Origin: Tigriopus japonicus
Lineage: Eukaryota > Arthropoda > Copepoda > Harpacticoida > Harpacticidae
DNA: 64,000 bases
Direction: 5' to 3'
Assembly (NCBI GenBank): GCA_010645155.1
Contig: CM021317.1
Span: forward strand, 921,330 to 985,329
The position numbers and the translations under genes are program-made. The notes under the pieces are model-generated. The model saw nothing but the letters and a program-made list of their open reading frames with translations, had not been told where the DNA came from and did not search any database. Each line of letters opens with the position of its first letter. Positions within the stretch are counted from its first letter, which is position 1. Of this stretch, positions 59,101-64,000 are shown piece by piece.

Positions 59101-59307
59101 TAAGGAATCGTTTTCTTGATAATACAAGAGGAAGAATGGCATTTTGGCACATTTCAGTCAATAATTTGGCCTTCTCATTGCAGAGAAATTTGGGAACAAT
59201 CTAAAGTGTGAGCAGCTTTTAATAGCTTGACAGGTCTTTTCTTACCCAATGATGTAATCCCGAACCTCACGATTGGGGGTCCAAGGTTGACAATAAAGGC
59301 CTCTGAA
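56128..59307. other. Gene-free stretch upstream of MTHFSD
   Basis: AT-rich. Plus-strand 58270-58370 (YGSTTSNSLVDYI) weakly resembles the LINE C-terminus and may be a very decayed copy. No host gene was seen. The MTHFSD promoter and 5' UTR should lie near 59100-59300. Confidence 0.5.
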
Positions 59308-60693
59308 ATGGAGAGCAATACGCCGAATCTTCAAACTCTGTCTTCCGCTGTTCCTAGTGTTCAAGTGGGTCACTTATGGGGCAAGTTAAAAGAACCCACC
59401 CGTCTTGAAATTCCTTTTGCAAACTGTTCCAAAAATGACATTCGGAGACATGTGTGGGATTTCATGGAGAAACATGACATCGCCAACTTTCCCAGACCTG
59501 TCATCCACCGCATTCCAAACTTCAAGGGCGCCACCACAGCTGGACACAGTCTAGCTCAACTCCCCGAATTCCAACAAGCCAGGACCTTAAAGGTGGGCCC
59601 TGATAAACCCTTGGAAGAAGTAAGATTCCAAGTCCTGGCCCATCCCCAAAAGGAGCTCTTGGTGCCAACCCCTAAATTAAGGCGAGGGTTATTCAACCGC
59701 CTTGCAGCGCCACCTGCTTGCTCCCCAGAAGAACTGAGGAAACTGGCCTCACGCAGGGGCATAGATCATGATTCCAAACCTGTTCCCATTGCGTCCAGAT
59801 GCAAAATTGACGTAGTGGTCGTGGGATCCGTGGCAGTTGATGGCTTTGGCCGGAGATTGGGAAAAGGGGAAGGGTTTGCCGATTTGGAGTATGCTTTGGC
59901 CGCTACGAATCATGGGTCAGCAGTGGGTCAGGACACGGTGGTGATAACATGTGTTCATGATTGTCAGGTCTTTGATTGTCTTCCTCCGGATTTGTTTGCT
60001 GAGCACGATTTGCCGGTGGATATCATTGTCACGCCTACCAGAGTCATCCGGGCATCGATTTTTCTGCCCAAACCAAAGCGGATTATTTGGAGTCTTCTGA
60101 CGAAAGAGAAGCTAGAGCAGATTGAGATCTTGAAAGAAATCCAGTTCAAGGAGAAAAGAATTGGACACGATGTGGCCTTAAAGGACGACGTCGTAGTGTC
60201 GATTGATAGTATGCCTACAGTGAGTTGTGCTGCTCGGAAAAAGGGTAAGAAAACGAAAAGGGTACTGTCCGATGTCCCGAAGTCAAAGACTCAAACTCCC
60301 GACATGGAGAACTGGTTTACTGTGTTTTTAGGGCGGATTCCGAGGAATTTTCCGCCCCATGACCTCCAAGAGGCCCTGTTAGGCAGAGGAATCGATCATA
60401 AGGGCCCCGGGATCCATCTTGTGATCAAACCAGTCAAAGGAGTGGCATTTTTAAACATGGATCCTGCAATTCATCAGCACGATGAAGTGCTAAAACTATT
60501 GGATGGGGTGTGTCTCGGAAGTACCGAGCTCAATGTCCAAGGTGATAGTCAGTACACTGGCGTGAAAGTACCCGTGAAAAAAGAAAAGTTGAAGAAAATT
60601 CGGCGTGATCGAAATCCTCGCTCTGTGACACCCGAAGAAAAAGTATCTTGTTCAGAAAAAGAAACTTTAACGGACAAGGACATTGAACCCTGA
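59308..60693 (+). CDS. MTHFSD: MTHFSD, methenyltetrahydrofolate synthetase domain-containing protein
   Basis: A single-exon frame of 461 residues; the human protein is ~380. Residues ~43-290 form a 5-formyltetrahydrofolate cyclo-ligase-like domain: IRRHVWDFMEKHDIANFPRP, HRIPNFKGA, LLVPTPKLRRGLFN, VVVGSVAV, GKGEGFADLEYA, VHDCQV and TPTRVI. Residues ~336-413 form a degenerate RRM (WFTVFLGRIPRNF; GVAFLNMDP), followed by a basic tail. The family binds RNA in vertebrates; folate catalysis is unproven. The frame is open upstream to a TTG at 59227, but the first ATG is at 59308 (MESNTPNLQ). A spliced upstream exon cannot be excluded. Confidence 0.95.
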   Translation: MESNTPNLQTLSSAVPSVQVGHLWGKLKEPTRLEIPFANCSKNDIRRHVWDFMEKHDIANFPRPVIHRIPNFKGATTAGHSLAQLPEFQQARTLKVGPDKPLEEVRFQVLAHPQKELLVPTPKLRRGLFNRLAAPPACSPEELRKLASRRGIDHDSKPVPIASRCKIDVVVVGSVAVDGFGRRLGKGEGFADLEYALAATNHGSAVGQDTVVITCVHDCQVFDCLPPDLFAEHDLPVDIIVTPTRVIRASIFLPKPKRIIWSLLTKEKLEQIEILKEIQFKEKRIGHDVALKDDVVVSIDSMPTVSCAARKKGKKTKRVLSDVPKSKTQTPDMENWFTVFLGRIPRNFPPHDLQEALLGRGIDHKGPGIHLVIKPVKGVAFLNMDPAIHQHDEVLKLLDGVCLGSTELNVQGDSQYTGVKVPVKKEKLKKIRRDRNPRSVTPEEKVSCSEKETLTDKDIEP

Positions 60694-62967
60694 CGACCTT
60701 ACTTCTATTTAGCGTCAATGAACTGCACGGATAAAAGAAAGTTTTAATTCAATTATTGTGCGGCTATTTCAAGAAATACTAAAATCACCTTCAATGTTGA
60801 TTGAAGGTCAACACAGTTTTAGATGTTTTATTGTAGTCACTTAAAGTTTCATTCATTAATACTTGTTTCATTATGAATAGTTTTATAAAAACAAATGCGT
60901 TCGTTTTCTTTCTGATAGTGTTAGTACTGGATTTAAGGACCTATGGCCAGGTCTGTGTCACTTAGTTTTAACATATAATTAATTACAATTAGGTACGGAA
61001 TAGGAATGTCGAGAAGCTTGCGGCTGTTTTTTGCCTGCCTGTCTAAATAAATATCGCCAAAACCACAGAACATCAATTTCAGCCATTTTTACTCAGTTGC
61101 TAACGTGTCTAAAACGTAGACTTATGTTCTGATGAAAACACAAGATAATGGGAAGGATCTTATCCAAAAACTGATATCCCAACCATCCTGTAGAGAAAGG
61201 GAACAGGACTTTTTAGGAAACGTCTTGGAAGATAACCTTGTAGCACTCAAATAGGGAACATACATTCACCTGTCTTTGAATGTTCGGAGTCCTCGAATTA
61301 TTGATCTTTTCTACATGAATATCTTAAGCGAATCTTGTTTCCAAAGCGATACAAGGTTTGCTCAAAGTGGTATGCCCTGTATGTGAAATCACCTCAAATG
61401 AGACCTGTGACGTAATTGCGCCTTGAAATTTTTTTTTTTTTTCAGAAAGTCCCGTCCCGTAATCCCGTAAAACTCAGTTCTTGAAAAACGATGAAAATAT
61501 TTTTTTTGGGCGGATCAAACCCATGAAACCAACTGCGCTACAACCAACTCCCCTACTTCGTTCTTTCAGTTTTCAAGTCTGCCAAAAAAATTCCCCCTAA
61601 GCAGGTCAAAAATTTGTTCAAAAAGTTATAATTCTCTTAGTATGGTGCCAAGTTTGAATACAGACGTCACAATGTTGAACGTTTCGAGTTTGAACCATGA
61701 GGAGAAAACTTTTGCAACCTAGAAGTGTAAGCCTTTGTTCGTGTGACCTTTATAAATCAAAATATCCGCTTGACGTTGTACCAGAGGGAGTATGTTTATT
61801 TTAGGCTGGCTTGAGGAGCTAGTTGGCTGTTCACTCTTATTTGAACAGAGTTCTTCACAACCGTTCAGCTGACTTTTTGAAGCATTGTTGCCTGACTCGC
61901 ACACACACACACATGGGCATTTTTAAATCAGTGCGCCCTCTGGCGAAATGTAATGATGAACTGGAGTTAGTTTGCAATGTACTCGCCAAAAAAGCAATCG
62001 TGATTTTTCCAACCAAGTGCAAAACAAGACTTCATTTTTAATAGCTCCCTGTGGTTTTAATATTGTTCAAGATTTCACGGGCAAAAAAGAAGTGCATTTC
62101 ATGAATTGTCAATTCTGGATTCCATGAATGTATGAATGTATGTATGTATGTATATTTTTTGATAAGTATGTGATACTTTTACTATAGATTACCACATGCA
62201 CCAAAGCTGTTAAAATTTCTAAGATTACTTTTGTATCTTAAAAGTTTTCAGGTAATAATGCATAGCTTCAATTATTAACAGGGGTTTGGTCATTTCTACC
62301 TAAACACTTTCTGATTCATCTTTGGTTCATCTTAAGACCCGCACTTCTTGATGTTTAAGAACCTGAATCTAGAGCATATTTTGCCCAGTCATTCATAAGA
62401 GTAAGTCAGTAAAACAGGACATTACAAATTTTATTGGGCGACGATTGCTTGGGATCCAGCTCTATTAACACTTTTCTAAAAAAAAACGTCATCATAAGAA
62501 AAGTGGATAAAAACGTTCAAACACGCATAGTCATATTTGCTGCCCAAACATGAGTTGGAACAAGTCGAGATAAAAGACGACTTGTCATTAAAGATGCAAA
62601 AAGGTCCATGCCAGAAAAAATTGCTGATCAACTTCATAACTTTAGTTTACTTACCTCTTTCGAGGGCGAGCGACAGTTTTTTTGGTTTGATTTGTAGATT
62701 TTGATACCATTGCAAGGGTGAATTCATTTTCAAAGCAAGTGAGCTAAACACCGACACATATTCATTTTTAAGTGTGGTGTATCTAGACGTTTATATTTCA
62801 AATGATAGGGATATATTTTTGATAATGGTACTGGGGATCTAAAAGGTTTTTCAACATTCAAATATACGTAAAAACGAAAATTTGGCTTGGCAACGAATAA
62901 TAATTGGAACATTGGGACAACACTAGAAGCAAGAAGCACGGAAATCATGGAGTGGGAGGCTATCAAC
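60694..62967. other. MTHFSD 3' flank and gene-free DNA
   Basis: AATAAA at 61046-61051 could end the MTHFSD transcript but is 350 bp away. A tRNA-derived remnant lies at 61508-61556 (minus), a short CA run near 61900, and TGTA repeats near 62130-62155. No gene was recognised. Confidence 0.5.
61508..61556 (-). repeat. tRNA-derived remnant
   Basis: The minus strand reads an A box (TAGCGCAGTTGG) identical to that at 29441, then GGGTTTGATCC, a mutated B box. The region between is too short for a tRNA. Confidence 0.5.
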
Positions 62968-63310
62968 GAGAATTATGATTTCCAGGAGAAACGAACAATT
63001 TGCGTTCTTCTGCAAATGAGACCTGGCTTGCATTAAGAAGAACACGTATTTCAAATTTCAGCCCAATCGAACGCCGGAGTGAAAAGTTATGCCTTCTAAA
63101 ACTTATGTACTGATGAGAGCATAGAATGAATGAGCTCGCCCTTTTGTGAGGTAAAACAATTACCACAAAAGGGCTAGTTCATTCATTCTCGGTAGGATTT
63201 GCACTGCTGAACTTTGAGTGAGCATAACTTTTGTCTTCGACGTTCGATTGAGCTGAAAATTGAAATACGTATTCTTGTCAACATGTGCAGGGTCTCATTT
63301 GCAGACGAAC
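62968..63310. repeat. Palindromic repeat element, third copy
   Basis: It begins GAGAATTATGATTTCCAG, matching the ends of the 21674 element. The arms fold around a centre near 63155, where GAATGAGC(T)CGCCCTTTTGTG faces CACAAAAGGGCTAGTTCATTC. The right terminal ~40 bp are missing after GCAGACGAAC. Confidence 0.72.
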
Positions 63311-63541
63311 TTTTTTTTTAATCTAATTTTCAGCATTGACCAAACCTTGCATGAATGAAATTTTAGGGCGCCACAACATCAAACCCCCCTATCAAACCAC
63401 TTAAATACCAATGAAGCTAAACAAGAATTTGAAAGAATTGTATCGTTGTTTCCCAACCTAAAACATGGTTAGTGTAGAGTACTCCCTCTTTACTTCTCTA
63501 TTTCTCTCTATCTGATCTTAACCTGTATATCTCTTTCTGCA

Positions 63542-63582
63542 AATAAAATCAGTTATCCAAATCACTCAGGATGGCGCAGTCG
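63542..63582 (+). mobile_element. 3' end of an LTR and primer binding site
   Basis: AATAAA (63542) is followed by an LTR-like end in CA (63567-63568), three bases, and TGGCGCAGTCG from 63572, a typical tRNA primer-binding start. The 5' limit of the LTR was not found. The order LTR, binding site, gag-like ORF supports the call. Confidence 0.6.
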
Positions 63583-63656
63583 TGTTGCGAATCTACGTAA
63601 GACGCCGAGTGTTGTGTTTGAAACAGTGCAAGTGTTCAGTGCTCTCGACAAGAACC

Positions 63657-64000
63657 ATGTCCGACAACAAGGATCCCATTATGGTTGAAGCTTCAAAAGG
63701 GATGATGCCCACTGTCACCGACATTGGAGACGAAGCAGTACTGGAACACGCAAAACGCTCAGCGAGAGCATTTCGAGGACATTTTTCAAGGGCAATAAGT
63801 TCGTTCGATAAAGCAATTGATAACATACAGAAAAATCCATCTGTGTTTGCGACAGAACAAGTCAAGAAAGAGTTTAAGAAATTTGAAGAATCCTTCGTAA
63901 AAATTGAACATGCATATAGTAAATGCATGATTCTGGTGGAACCTTCAAAAATTAAGGAATGGGAGGCTAAAATGAATGACGTTATTTCGGAAAAAGATAA
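63657..64000 (+). CDS. LTR-retrotransposon gag-like protein, partial
   Basis: The frame opens at the ATG (MSDNKDPIMVEASKG) and stays open for 114 codons to the window end. The Lys/Glu-rich helical stretch (RAFRGHFSRAISSFDKA; VKKEFKKFEESFVKIEHAY) resembles the N-terminal gag region of BEL/Pao or gypsy elements. Assignment rests mostly on its position just after the putative LTR and primer site. Protease and polymerase would lie to the right. Confidence 0.6.
   Translation, partial: MSDNKDPIMVEASKGMMPTVTDIGDEAVLEHAKRSARAFRGHFSRAISSFDKAIDNIQKNPSVFATEQVKKEFKKFEESFVKIEHAYSKCMILVEPSKIKEWEAKMNDVISEKD

Noticed and set aside
59227..59307. N-terminal extension of MTHFSD
   Set aside because: The open frame begins with TTG, not ATG, and the extra residues do not match the family. 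The first ATG is at 59308.
1..64000. CRISPR array, operons, ribosome binding sites
   Set aside because: The genome is eukaryotic. Repeats present are inverted transposon ends and microsatellites; no regularly spaced direct repeats were seen.

Overview
This is a window of an intron-rich animal genome, most likely an arthropod and plausibly a copepod crustacean. GT-AG introns join multi-exon orthologues of conserved animal genes, a degenerate TTAGG tract (the arthropod telomere unit) is present, and 3' ends carry AATAAA. The copepod guess is an inference; no species can be fixed from the sequence alone.

Layout. 1-6910 (minus): VPS50/syndetin, ten exons rebuilt with matching phases, 3' end off the window. 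9224-11880 (plus): INPP1, six exons, complete. 12084-13253 (minus): CLIC, two exons, converging on INPP1. 13254-22883: about 9.6 kb with no gene, only repeats. 22884-37983: five intronless copies of one secreted 181-residue protein with two saposin-like domains. Copies 2 and 4 lie in the arms of a 3.75-kb nearly perfect inverted repeat (28688-32443 and 33344-37098) and copy 3 lies in its 0.9-kb spacer. 40215-41504: a mariner-type transposon with an intact DD37D transposase. 41596-42597: a lone integrase-like ORF whose catalytic residues look lost. 45960-47063 (minus): transformer-2 splicing factor. 48399-53701 (minus): a seven-exon secreted trypsin-like protease with a long Thr/Pro-rich pro-region. 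59308-60693 (plus): MTHFSD in a single exon. 63542-64000: the leading end of an LTR retrotransposon whose gag-like ORF leaves the window.

Non-autonomous DNA transposons fill introns and spacers. Several have clear terminal inverted repeats and target-site duplications: two hAT-type MITEs (8 bp), a 1.6-kb element (4 bp), a 1.1-kb foldback element (6 bp), and a MULE-like element (11 bp) that contains the TTAGG tract. Mariner-type MITEs, LINE 3' ends and tRNA-derived repeats also occur.

The housekeeping genes do not form a shared pathway: endosomal recycling, inositol phosphate metabolism, a CLIC/GST-fold protein, splicing, extracellular proteolysis and folate-related chemistry. The co-organised unit is the saposin-like cluster: same spacing from TATA-like box to ATG, GC-rich coding sequence, intronless structure, palindromic arrangement and mosaic variants that suggest ongoing gene conversion.
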